Source: Aspidapion aeneum (Eukaryota > Arthropoda > Insecta > Coleoptera > Brentidae). Taken from it: a stretch of 64,000 nt of DNA. Of the stretch, positions 9,550 through 22,200 are shown in pieces. The notes beneath the pieces were generated by a model, which did not search any database, was not told the origin of the DNA, and was given only the letters and a program-made list of their open reading frames with translations. The stretch is taken from positions 22,585,102 through 22,649,101 of the forward strand of contig OY755039.1 of NCBI GenBank assembly GCA_963576565.1, given 5' to 3'. The first letter of the stretch is position 1; the number at the start of each line of letters is the position of its first letter. The translations under genes and the position numbers were made by a program.

Positions 9550-12022
9550 GTACATCGGTCTATTTTTTTAAAGTGATGAGTAACAGGCTAAATTTTTGTA
9601 CATAGCTTTATTTTTCTTTTAGTTTTTTCATCTGCTAAAATTCTTGAAAGTTATTCCTAACAGAGTGTACGGCCGCAGAAATCTTTCGACCTTTTGACTG
9701 AGTAAACCAAACATGCAATTTTGGGGACAGTGTTGCCATTTACACATTAACACATATTTTTAGCTACAGAAAAAATATACCGGTTACTAGTAGCACTAAA
9801 AAATTATTAACCGGCAATTCTTTTTCTGTGGCTTAAAAATGTGTTTAAAATTACAGGGTGTCCCAAATTCGATGTTTTTGGTGAGTGTCGGGAATTTCTA
9901 GGAGAGATAGAAAAAAACTGAGCTCCCCTTTGCGACACTGATATTTCAAGGGAACCTTGAAGATAAAAACCGCATCTTGATATAGCAAGCCGTTTTTAAG
10001 CTACAGGGTGTTTTTGAAAAGCCTGCATTTTGGAAGGGAGACGTCTGTAACATTTTAATTATGAAAATTTTGTTTTTGTGTAAATAGCTTTCTTATAGAT
10101 CTTTCCTTGAAGAATTGACAGATTTAAACGGTTTTTATCTATCTCTTTTAGTTTTTGAGATATTACATAAAGTTATTTTTTTCTTATGGAATTACACTCT
10201 TTTTATTCGATTTTTGAAATTAGCGTAAAATTTCTTTTAGAATGACGTATCGCACTCAATATTTCATTTTTAAAAATGTTTTATTGTTTTTTTTTTAGTA
10301 TTTTTGTTTTTTTTATATTTTTTGTTTTTATTTAAGTTGATGACTGGGTTAAAAATATTTTAAAATACCTATCTTAAAAACTAAGAAAAAAATTATAATA
10401 AAGCTCTTTCCACGAAAACTAAATTTTCATAAATAACCATGACGGATCTGACACCTTCCTAGCTAGCCTATTATCACACTTCAAGTGAAGCCATGATAAT
10501 ATATTAGCCTTGAAAACAGTTTTTTTAATATTTAATAAGTAAATATCTCAGAAACTAAAGCTAGTAGCGAAGTTTTTGGTTCTAACACGAATTATTGAGC
10601 AAAATATAGTCTACTTTATTCCGAAAACAGTGTATTGATAGGATGCTCCGTTTAAAAGTTAGCTTTTAATTGTCAAAAAACTGTCATTAGCATTAATGGA
10701 TTTTGACCAAAATCTAGTCAGCTCGTAAGAGTATCGAACACTATTTTACCTGAATCTTTTATGATAATTGGGTTAGCGGTTTAGGAGCTATCGTGTTACG
10801 GACAGAAATAATATGCACACACAGACAAATATATCCAAATAATACATTTTTGACGTTATCTGAAAAAAAAATTTCGTCGAAAATAATACCTTCTCTAATC
10901 GAACCGCGACTAGGTGGATAATTTGCCGTTAATTAGTCGTGAATTAGTTGTGGAAAAATTAATTTTGTCGCTCTTATTTTTGACCGTTTTTTTGGGTGCT
11001 TCGCTAACTTCATATGTTGGCACCCATCGCAAATCGAATCGCGACTAGGTGGATAATTTGCCGTTAATTAGTCTTGAATTAGTTGTGGAAAAATTAATTT
11101 TGTCACTCTTATTTTGGACCGTTTTTTTGGGTGCTTCGCTAACTTCATATGAAGTTAGCAAAGCACCCTCGTAAAAATGGCTTTAGACATGACGTATCGA
11201 AATCGAATATGGTAGATAATTTGCCGCTAATTAGTTGTGGAAAAATTAATTTTGTCGCTCTTATTTTTGACCGTTTTTTGGGGTGCTTCGCTAACTTCAT
11301 ATGTTGGCACCCATCGCAAATCGAATCGCGACTAGGTGGATAATTTGCCGTTAATTAGTCGTGAATTAGTTGTGGAAAAATATTAATTCTGTCGCTCTTA
11401 TTTTTGACCGTTTTTTTGGGTTCTTCGCTAAATTCATATGAAGTTAGCGAGGCACCCTCGTCAAAAATAACTTTAGACATGTCCTATCGAAATCGAATAT
11501 GGTGGATAGTTTGCCGCTAATTAGTTGTGGAAAAATTAATTTTGTCGCGGTTATTTTTGAGTGTTTTTTGGATACTTCGCTAACTTCATATGAAGTTTAT
11601 GAAGCACCCAAAAAAACGGTCAAAAATAAGAGCGACAAAATTAATTTTTCCACAACTAATTCACGATTAATTAACGGCAACGTTGCTTCGCTAACTTTCA
11701 TGCTCATGTACTATATATTATAGCATCGCTCGCCGTGGGCAACCGCCTTTAAAGTTTTTCTTAAAATTTGAGCGTCGCAAAGGGGGGGCCAGTTTTTTCG
11801 TATCTTCCTGGAAATACCCGAAGCCGCCCTAAAACATCGAATTTGGGACACCCTGTATACGGAAATAACACTGTCCCCAACATCGCATGTTTGGTCAACC
11901 CGAAAGATTTCTGCGCTCGCGCACTCTGTTTTTGGGGAGGAAAAAGTTGTGCGTCTCGGCAAAATAAAGCTATGTACGAAAATTAGCTTGTCATTCATCA
12001 GTTCAAAAATAGACCGGTGTAC
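9550..12022. mobile_element. 2.5-kb foldback element with nested CAGGGTGTCCC termini
   Basis: Left arm (9550 to about 10000) and right arm (about 11765 to 12022) are inverted copies with many matches: TACATCGGTCTATTTTT against AAAAATAGACCGGTGTA, TGTACATAGCTTTATTTT against AAAATAAAGCTATGTAC, CAGAGTG..CGCAGAAATCTTTCG against its complement, and GGGGACAGTG against CACTGTCCCC. Inside, CAGGGTGTCCCAAATTCGAT at 9854 and its complement ending at 11855 are each flanked by TA, so a Tc1/mariner-like element of 2.0 kb may be nested within or may form the core. No transposase was seen, so it is non-autonomous. It lies between the two genes, just beyond the 3' end of the GH31 gene. Confidence 0.7.
10899..11690. 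repeat. Tandem array, about 120-170-bp units, last unit inverted
   Basis: Five direct units start near 10899, 11035, 11198, 11320 and 11488, each containing GATAATTTGCCGTTAATTAG, GTTGTGGAAAAATTAATTTT, and GGGTGCTTCGCTAACTTCAT. A sixth, partial unit at about 11605-11690 is in reverse orientation, so the array ends in a hairpin-like arrangement. It sits at the centre of the foldback element. Confidence 0.85.
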
Positions 12023-12240
12023 TGTGGACTACTTGCATTCCTGTAAGAAAATCAACAGATATGTTTATTCAATTTTAATTAAATCTAGTTTATTTCGTAT
12101 TCCCTCCATTTGTAAATAGAAAAATAATGAAAATAACCAATGTATAAATTTTTATTTATTCTGTTCGATGAAAAAAAAATCTGGCTCGCCATACTTTTTA
12201 GGAAATTAGACATTTTAAAAATACAACAAATGTTTATAAG

Positions 12241-12246
12241 TTTATT
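12241..12246 (-). promoter_or_regulatory. Candidate polyadenylation signal of the GH31 gene
   Basis: AATAAA on the minus strand, about 60 bp past the far end of the MITE that follows the stop codon. If used, the whole MITE is transcribed as 3' UTR. I saw no stronger signal between the stop and the MITE. Confidence 0.35.
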
Positions 12247-12303
12247 TTTTTAGTGGTACCTTTGTTATATTATTAACTTGAAATTCAGTAAATAGATGTT
12301 ATA

Positions 12304-13026
12304 CAGGGTGTCTCTAAAAGGTCTGTACAAAATCTTAGCACATATTTCTGAGGTCAAAATAACTCGATTTAATGCAAATTACCTTGGTCCAAAATTGCTC
12401 CGTTTCAGAGATACAGGGTGGTGAATTTAAGAATTAAAAATCGATTTTATTAAAATTTATGAACATTTCTCAACGCATTACTTTAAAAATTGGTACTCGG
12501 GGGTTTGTTGGGATGCGAAACTTAAATATGGACATTTTTTTACTGTCGCCGTTAGAGGGCGCTTCACAATGCTCATTTTATGGTTTAAAATGACCATAAC
12601 TTTTTTCTCAGTGTATTTTTCAACTTTTTTTGTTGATAAAATAATTTCCTGAACTTTTTTAAGCAGAAAAGGTACTTTTGATAAAATCTGCTAGGGTGAG
12701 CCGTTTTCGAGATATTTCGGTTTTTAGTGTTCGATGCCGCAATGGAATATTGAAATTATTTTAAATCAAAAGATTTTGCTGCTACCTTTAAGGATTAAAT
12801 TTAGTCAGTAAATGAGTTATTATTATTTTTTTGTCGTTTAATCACTTTCGGTAGGTATTCAGTCAATTTCTGGGAAAATAGGTTCACTTGGTTCAATTAA
12901 AATAAAAAACAGCCTGTATCTCTGAAACAGAGCAATTTCGGACTAAGGTAAATTGCTTTAAATCGACTTATTTGGACCTCAGGGATATGTGCTAAGATTT
13001 TGTACAGACCTTTTAGAGACACCCTG
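12304..13026. mobile_element. Tc1/mariner-like MITE (CAGGGTGTCTCT ends) just after the GH31 stop
   Basis: Ends are CAGGGTGTCTCTAAAAGGTC and its complement, flanked by TA at 12302-12303 and 13027-13028. The inverted arms extend about 125 bp (GTCTGTACAAAATCTTAGCAC is shared). Length 723 bp, no transposase. It begins 18 bp beyond the stop codon of the minus-strand GH31 gene, so it probably forms part of that gene's 3' UTR. Confidence 0.8.
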
Positions 13027-13044
13027 TATATTTTTTTAATTAAT

Positions 13045-13226
13045 TTATTTCTTGATGAAAAATGGCAAAACATCGATAGGGGCATCGTACAAAATAGATA
13101 CTGGTCCATTGTACTCGGTTCCATTGTTGCCATCTGTCCATGTGCCTTTGGGAAGGTAGACTGTCCTCTGTACTGCGTTTTGTTCAATAACTGGTGCCAC
13201 AAGAATGTATTCACCCAGAAGGTATT
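13045..13226 (-). CDS. GH31 terminal exon in window
   Basis: 182 nt including TAA at 13045-13047; phase 1 in. Encodes [40 protein letters not shown] and VLPFFIKK, the C-terminal beta-sandwich of GH31. The end is abrupt, a few residues after the LPFF strand. Confidence 0.91.
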
Positions 13227-16200
13227 CTAAAAATATATACATAGCAAAATATAAAATTAAAAGAGAAGCGTTTTTAGCTTTTATGGACAGTCTTTATTAA
13301 ATGTCTATATTATTAGCAAACTTTTCGACACATTCCGTGTCATTATAATCCAACCACGTTTTGCTAACTGCTGTGGTCCCTAAAATATGATTTTTTAAAC
13401 AGTTTTTATATCTCTAAAACTGTGACTCTTAAAAATATAATTCCCAATCTAACTTGGGTCGCGGTAAGCGGGCGTACAAGGCGTGCACGGCACACGGTCA
13501 AATTTACAAAATCATAACAAAAACATTTTATGTAAAAAAACCAAATACGCGAGTATTACGTAAAAAGAATTGAGATAAAAGTAAAGCCAAGTTCTCCAAT
13601 ACAAATTTTAAAATGAAAGGTTCTTACTAGTTTGGAAATGTTTTTTTAAACTTTGCTATTATAGCCAAACTTCTTTATGATCAATTTAGCACTGTGCTTA
13701 AGTCATTTGCAGCCGTAATAGCCAAGTTTAGACATTGACAACATTTCCAAGCTAGTAAGAACCTTTTATTTTGAAATTTGTATTGGAGAACTTGGCTTTA
13801 CTTTTATCTCAATTCTTTTTACGTAATTCGATTTTCGCGTACTTGGCTTTTTTTTACATAAAATGTTTTTGTTATGATTTACTATTTTTTTAAAGGATTT
13901 GGATAAAATTTAAGTTTAAAGTAGTAAAATATGCGGAATATTGTTCAAAACTTTTGCAATGCCTTATTTAAAATTTTTGAGGTTTTTTAATTTTCTCTCA
14001 TGGTTTTATCATAGTTCCTATCAGCCTTTCAAAGCTTAGCTCTCTAGCGTTTCTGGAAGTAGGCAATGTTACTTTTACATAAATTTACATTTATTGGGGA
14101 GGGAAGTAAATGAAAATTTTGCGGTTTTAAAAATTTTTTCTATAGTTTTATCATAGTTCCTATCGGCCTTCCAAAGCTCAGCTCTCTAGCGTTGCTGGGA
14201 GTGGGAAATGTTACTTTTACAAAACTTTACATTTATAGGGGAGGGAAGTAAAATTGAAATTGTTATTATTTAAACACAATTTTTCCTAGAGTCTAACCAC
14301 AATATAGTTATTAATTTGGGTCTAGCACATAATTGTTCGATTCAAGTTTAAAAGGCATATTATTTCCTTTTAAACACCAAAAACACTGATATTTGAGTCT
14401 AGGTTTTACAAGTTCCTATAAAAAATTACCTCACCATATATTGTCCAGGAGCCCATAAGAATTACTGTTTCTTATATCTAAGGCACCATTTTACCTTTCA
14501 GTACTAATTTTCTTGCTCCATAAAAAATGTCTCGTTTCTTTTATGATTTATACATTCACTACTAAAAGTTTTATGCAGTTCTACAACCTGCATCTTGTTG
14601 CGTAAAATACTGATATTTAACTTTTTACTAGATTACTTCACTAACTAGGAGTTTTTAATTTAACACTTTAACTGCGGTTTTGATACTCATCTTTTTATGT
14701 TAATATTTTCACTTCGTTTTTAAGACTTTTCTTTTTTTTCTCCATGTTAATAGTTTCACTGCGTTTTTAATAATCGCGACTCGTCTTTTAATATCCAAAA
14801 ATATGTTGTTTTTTACGGCACATGTTCAAAACTATTTAGGCAAATTTGAATAACAAGGTAATAAATATTAATCTGGTGACAGGTTTAACCTATTTATCCA
14901 GAAGTGTGCTCAATTAATTTGTTATTTTTTAATATTTTTAATTCCGAGAAGAACAATAAATCAGCCACCTGTTTTGTGTTTTGGCTCCAAGAAAGTAGGT
15001 CAACAATTAAAAATTATTTAATATTTAATATTTCGGCGAAATTCCGGTGCTGACTAAGTGTCTTTGGTAACCTACTTTACTAATTTAAAATAAATCATTA
15101 TTTTGTTTTTTAAAAACATCTTTAATCTATTTAGTTCACAGGTGTTTTGCTAAATTTGTGCACCTATTTGGTTTATTAAATGATTTTATAATTTTATTTT
15201 TACACTTGCTTCAGATAATGATTTGTTTCTTGTTAATGGATAATTCTTAAGGTGGTAGCTATTGTACAACGATGTGTATATTTAGTGCATGGTCAAAGGT
15301 TAGTTTTATTATTCTTTTAAATAGGTTCGACGTTTTACTTTGTTGATAAACAGTTTTTTTTATTTTTATTTTATTTTTTTAGAGATTTGATTTCTTATTG
15401 CTTGCTTTTAAAACAATTTATGATCTTTCTTTTTCGGTTAAATAAGGTTTGTGTGCTGCCTGTTAAAACTTTGAAACCCTCATTTCCAATCCTGTCTAGA
15501 TTCATTTCCTTATAAACTCATTATTGCTGAACCGATCTTAGTGAAATAAAAAAAATCAGGGTGGGAATTGATTGTTCTTTAAAGATTATAATCGAAATTT
15601 GCCGCCATCTTAAAAGTTAAGATGTCGGACAGAATCATACTTGACCCTTCAAAGAAACACGTTTATTATTTCCGAAAATGTTTTAGATTTTTTTATCTAT
15701 AGAAAAGCACTACTTTTCTCCCGCTTAACAAGGTACAAAATAATAAACTCGGTTAAGTGGTTCTTACAAAATCTGCTTGTGTTTTACGAATCATACGATT
15801 GCATTGCCAATCCTGTCTGCATTCAGTTCTTTATAAACTCATTATTACTGAACCGATTTTAGTTAAATAAAAAACATCATGGTGCAAACTGATTGATTTT
15901 TAAAGGTCAATCAGTTTGCATAAAGGGAACTTGGAGAAAGGGCTTATTACCATCATAAATTGCAAACGCTTTTCGATCTGTGGGATCTAACCACCATATA
16001 GGTGCGTTTACTGGCGCTCCAGTCTCGATGTTCTTCTTCATAGCTTTCAATATGTAAGGAGTGTAATCGGCATGCAAATCGACGCATTTCTTAACAATAC
16101 TTTCTATGTCATACTAAAAGAACGAAAAAAAAGTCCCATAAGCCTTACCTCATTTCTGTTGAAGAGCTTGGAAAAATGTCATTAACACCCATAAGAGATG

Positions 16201-19200
16201 GTGTCCTAATAGCCCACCCACTTAATGAGAACCAATACGAATAGGAAAGGTAAGTCAACAGAACTAGGGACACAGATTGCAACGTTTAGGCCTTGGCCAC
16301 TTGATTTGACAATGCCACTGTTAACGAGGCCACCTGCTTCAAAGTTAAAATAATTAACAGATTTAACATTTCCCCAGTTGAAAAAAAAAACCCTCTTAAA
16401 TTATGAATTACTTTGATCTAAGTGGCTCAAATGACAGATTAGCCGAATACAACTTTTATTAATATACAGCGATCCTGAAAACCATGCCTAAAAACAAGTT
16501 GCGGCGTTGCCATAAATTTTACTTGTTCTTAGCCTAGTTTTGCATGTAAATAATGCTTGATGTCGAAAACAATATTTAATCAAAAATATTTAAAAACTTA
16601 TAAATGGCAAAAATACCATTTATATTCAAATCCCGTTTTGTTACAGTAATGAAACTTGGCACGATTTGAGTACAACACTATGGTATTATTTTGCTAAGCG
16701 GTGCTCATCTCGAATCCAGTGCGGAGCAACGATACAGAGTGTTTTATTTTGAATTGCATTTATCTGATTAAAATTCCGTATAAAATTCAAATGATTGGCA
16801 CACTTTTATTTTAAGCTATAAAAAGAGCTTATTGATTTATTTTCTTCCAAGAATTAAAAAGTAGTTAATTTTTTTGAGAGAAATTTCTGGTGTGGGTGTT
16901 GAGTAAAAAAAATTCCAAGAGCTTAGATACTGTGTTAAAATTTAATTGGGACATAAACAAAATGTTTCTCTTTAAAACTAAAATAATGAAAAATCTAAAA
17001 AATTGGAAAAGTAAGTCGATTTCTTAACGTAACGATATTTAAAAAAAATATATGCCACATAAAATATCCTTAGCTTATTTTATAAAATAAGGACACTAAA
17101 CAAGGATACCAAATGAAAAATATTATGTAATATGTGATACATGCTTTTTAACTAATTCGCCCTCCTGATTCCAAATCTGCAATTAGTTTTGCTGTAGCTG
17201 CAACGTTTTTCGAGATAATTAAAAAAAAACCGTCAAAATGCGTAAAAAATAGGTCGTTTTCAGAGAGCTGTCAAATTCGAGTCCAGTGAGATATCGACGC
17301 GTCATATTTTTTTGCCTTATTATAATCTTTTCTGAACGGAACGGATCAACAAAATCTAAGTTATCTGAATATACTGATTTTTTATGATTAAAAATAATAA
17401 TAAATTCATTAATCATAATTCTAAAACTAAATGAGATAACAGAAAAATAATTGCAGATTTGAATTCAGCGCGATCAAATTAACTAAAAAACATATATCAT
17501 ATGTTAGTTTTTTTTGGAAAAAATAGTTTTTTGTTTAAGGCGAAAAACAGTCAATTTCTCGCGTTTTCACGTGAACTTTGACACGTTATATAAAAAAAAA
17601 CTAAACAAAAACGGTATAAAATTTAACACACTATAAGTGATGATTTCTGAAACGAACAACATCAAAAGGAAGCTCATTGGATTTTGCCACATCCTGGATG
17701 GTTTGGTGTTCACATATTGCCTTTACTTACAGTTACGTTTTTAAAATCCCACGGCAAATAACTGAACTGCATGGAGGGCATGAAGGTGTTGGCCTGGGCC
17801 CAACGGACCAACAACTCTGCTGTTGGTGGCTCGGTATAGCCATTGCCGCCGATCATGTCTGGAAGAACCCTGTAAAGAAATTTAAATCATAAATAAAGTT
17901 TTTTCAAAAATCGTAGTAACACCGGACGTCGCAGGAACGTACTTTTTAGGTCTCTTTAGGTCATAATGTCCCCATGCCTAAAAAGTACGTTTCAAAAACG
18001 TTCAAAATGGGACGATTAAAAAATGGTTTGGACGTTTTTTAAACCTACTGTTCGAATTCAAAGTAAAAATATAGTTGCCCTATGTATGGTAGCCTTAGTC
18101 AAGTAGCATTAAGGGGACCTCACACGATCAGTATTAGAGTAATAAAAATATAAAGAGAAGTAATCAACCGCGGCCCCGTGTAAATTTTCCCTATTCGTGG
18201 CGGTCATTCCTGAAAACTTAGAATTTACAGAATCCCCGGCGATGGCAACATAGCTGCGTCACTGGAATCATCTCGCAAAAACCAAAGTGGGCTGAATTTT
18301 CACAATATTTTCATAAACATGAAAACACTAAATATAATAAGGGGCTATTCTTAAATTACGTAGCACTGTAATGTAATTCAAAAATCCAAAATTTTTGAAT
18401 TACGTAATTTACGAATGTGCCCTAATAATCTCGAATAAAAGTTAAGGATTCTAAATTAAAAATAACCTGCTTATCCATATTAGTCGCACCAGAGACTAAA
18501 AAATAGCCCATATCAGGTGTTCTGGAAACTTTTTTTAAATTGTTAAGCAGTAATTTTTAATTTTTATGTTGATGGTTTTTATACGTACTAGTCTTAGAGT
18601 AATAATAATATAAAGGGAAGAAGTAAACCGCGGCCCCGTGTAAATTTTCCCTATTCGTGGCGGTCATTCCTGAAAACTTAGAATTTGCAGAATCCCCGGC
18701 GCCATGGGACCACTACGTGTGTACCAAATTTCATCCAAATGTGTGTCAAAAACTCATTTTTCTATGAAAGGGGGTGGGGGTAGAGGTGGGAGGATATTTT
18801 TTTCTTAATATTGTATTGTCATCGGATCACTATATGTATACCAAATTTCATCCAAATCGGATAACGGAATGTCTGTCAATAACAAATTTTTCTATGGAAG
18901 GGGGTGGGGGTAGGGGTGGGAGGATATTTTTTTCTTAATGTTGTATTGTCATGGGACCACTACGTGTGTACCAAATTTCATCCAAATCGGATAATGGGAA
19001 GTGTGTCAAAAACGCTTCTCAAGATTTGATAGATAGTTAGTTAGTTAGACAGAACATCTGAAGCTAAATAAACGCTTGTAAAAAATTGCGTAAAGAATTT
19101 TTTAAAGATGTTTCTCATCTACACATTTTATCAAAAAAAAATTGTTAGTCCAGCGCCGAGTTGGCCGGCGCCCAGTTGGCGGCGCCGAGTTGGCCCGGCG

Positions 19201-22200
19201 CCCAGTTGGCGGCGCCGAGTTGGCGGCGCCCAGTTGGCGGCGCCGAGTTGGCGGCGCCCAGTTGGCGGCGCCGAGTTGGCGGCGCCCAGTTGGCGGCGCC
19301 GAGTTGACGGCGCCCAGTTGTCCCATTCCGTCATATTCATATTGTAAAAGAAGCTTAATAACCCGTTTTCTGACGTTAAAAAAATAATATATATATATAA
19401 CGTTTTTTCAAAGTGTTTTTCGAACGTTAAAAAAAATATTGATTTTTAACAGTGGAAATGAAATGTTTTTCTAACATTGAAAAATAAATGTTTTTTTAAC
19501 AATGAAAAATATATTTTTTCCAAATATCTCTAAAGATAAGTTAACATAAATAACGTAAATAAAATTCTTCTATTTTGGAACCGCAGGGCAGCAACAGTCT
19601 GTTGAGGTTTTCTTAAACTCCACACTCAGTAAAGGAAATTCGGATCCGTAGCTTCTGAAAATAAAATTTAAAATTCTATGTAAACAATAATTTTGTAGTA
19701 AGTGCCTCACTACGAGGCCAAACAATTCATGCTCAAGTGAATACAAGGCAAACAATTTCAAGGCGCCTATTCAATTTAGCATGAATGCAAACAAAGCATT
19801 CGTTTGGTCCCACCGCGAGGCTTGCGAATTCTGCCTCAAATGAATACGCGGCTTAAGGTTCGGCGGCTAATCACTCGCGGTGAATTGTCGCATTCCCTGT
19901 CTGATGTATGGACTACCAAAAATCCACAAAAATGATGTGCCTCTTCGCCCCATTGTCAGTACTATAGGCTCACCAACATACAAACTTGCTAAACATCTTG
20001 CTTCTCTCTTGCAACCCCACATCGGACTAACGGATTCGTATGTAAGAGACTCCACGCACTTCATTGAGAAGATCAAAAACATCGTCATGGACGAGAAAGA
20101 CATCTGTTAGCTTTGATGTTGTGTCTTTGTTCACGAAGGTACCTTTAACCGACTAACGAACTAGAAGAGAAGGCGTTGAATAGCGCCCCTTATAAACCCA
20201 AAGTCTGGTTTCGATATGTAGATGACACCTTTGTCGTTTGGCCTTATGGTAGAGACAGCCTTGATGAATTTTTAAACCACATTAACAGCATACACCTCAG
20301 TATACAATTTACAATGGAAACAGAGAACAACAGAGAATTGGCATTCCTTGACGTACTAGTAACGAGGAAAGAGGGACGACTAGGACATACCGTACACAGA
20401 AAAGCTACTCACACAGACCGCTACCTAAACAACACATCTAATCACCACCCGTGCCAACGAAAAGAGGTAATAAGAACATTGGTAGCGAAAAGAATCTGCG
20501 AACCAGAATATCTAGACAAAGAATTAAACCATCTTAAAAACGCCTTCGTAGCAAATGAATACACTCAAAGCGACATTGATAAATGTATACGACCAAAGCC
20601 GAGCACTAGGAGTAACAGTAGCGGTGGACTGAGCAGCCGCGAAGTTACTTCAAGAGCCTTTCTGCCCTACATCCCTAGAGTGACGGATAGGATCGGACGT
20701 ATTCTGGGAAAACACAACATAAAAACGATCTTCAAGCCATCTAAGAAGATCGAGAACCACCTCAGATCTGCGAAGGATATAAGGGACCCACTAAGTTCTT
20801 CAGGGGTATACCGCATTCCCTGTACCTGTGGAAATATCTACATCGGAACAACCAAACGGTCCGTAAACACAAGAATCAAAGAACACAAAGCCAACTATCG
20901 ACTCGGACACACGGAAAAATCTGCAGTTGCAGACGACACACTAAACAATGAAGACCACCGAATAAAATTCGAAGACACACAAGTTCTCTGCTCCTCCTCT
21001 TCATACTATCCAAGACTTTATAGAGAAGCAATCGAAATTCATAAACACCAGCAAAACTTCAACAGATCTGAAGAAACTCTTAAAATTAACAGAACATGGG
21101 TACCGGTTCTTAAAAACACTAAACGGCTCGCTTACAACAACAAAACTGAATCTCGGGAAAGTAACCAATCACCGACCAGCTCTGATATACGCCCCGCCCA
21201 CCATAGCGTATATAACCTGCGCCCGCGACGGACTAACCACCAGTCTTAGAGAAGCCGACAAACAGTCAACATCTCCTGAAGATGCCATCCACTCGAGATG
21301 GCGAAACGTCGAGAACGAATTTCCAACGACGACGGTCGAACAGCCCGAAAGCACACCCACCATTGGAGCAATATTCCTATCCAAATATATATTCACTATC
21401 ATTATTAATAATTGTGCTTTTAATTTGCCATGTTTATTTCTACAAAAGGTAAATATTGTAACCAAAATTGCACAAAGCGTATCTGCTATCGACTCGTATG
21501 AACTCGCAGCGAATTGCAACTAAACATGGCGATGGCCCGTTCTGGTAGTGGACCTATGCGGCAGCGCCCTCTATAGTATAATTTTTTTAATGTTTAAAAA
21601 ACAAAACATTTATTAGCTTCATATATCTTATATTCAACGTTAGAAATGAGATCTAGGAAAAACATTATAAAAATAACCATATATTGATGGTATTATTTTG
21701 AATGTTAGTGAAATTATGGTTGTTTTAATGCTGGTTTCTTAACGTTATTAAGAAATATATTTTTGGTAATGCTTTTACATGAAATTTTCGTTAGGATTTT
21801 CTACACGTTTTTTTAATGTCAAAAGTTGACCTAATTTTAACACAAATTTGTGTTAGAAAAAAAATATTTTTTTTTCAACAATTATTTAACGTTTTCTACG
21901 ATTTTGTGCTTAGTGGGCTGCAATATAAATCTGTCAAAATACTGCCTGACACTATTATTGCATGGCTTTGTTCCCATCCCACATAGCACAATCACGTGTT
22001 TAAGACGTAAAAACGCGTGAGAAAAAAAAACGTTGATTTTAAAAGCTGCTAGAAAACAACGTATTTCATATACGAAAACAAGCTTAATAGGTCATTCATT
22101 AACGTTATAAAAAATAACGTTGCTAAAAACGGGGTAGTAATAGCGCCATTACAAAATCAAAACAGCAATGTTTTTACGTTATTTCCAAGTGAATTCTAAC

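Noticed and set aside
19102..19387. Four overlapping Arg/Ala/Pro-rich open frames on both strands
   Set aside because: They are by-products of the 14-bp GC-rich minisatellite.
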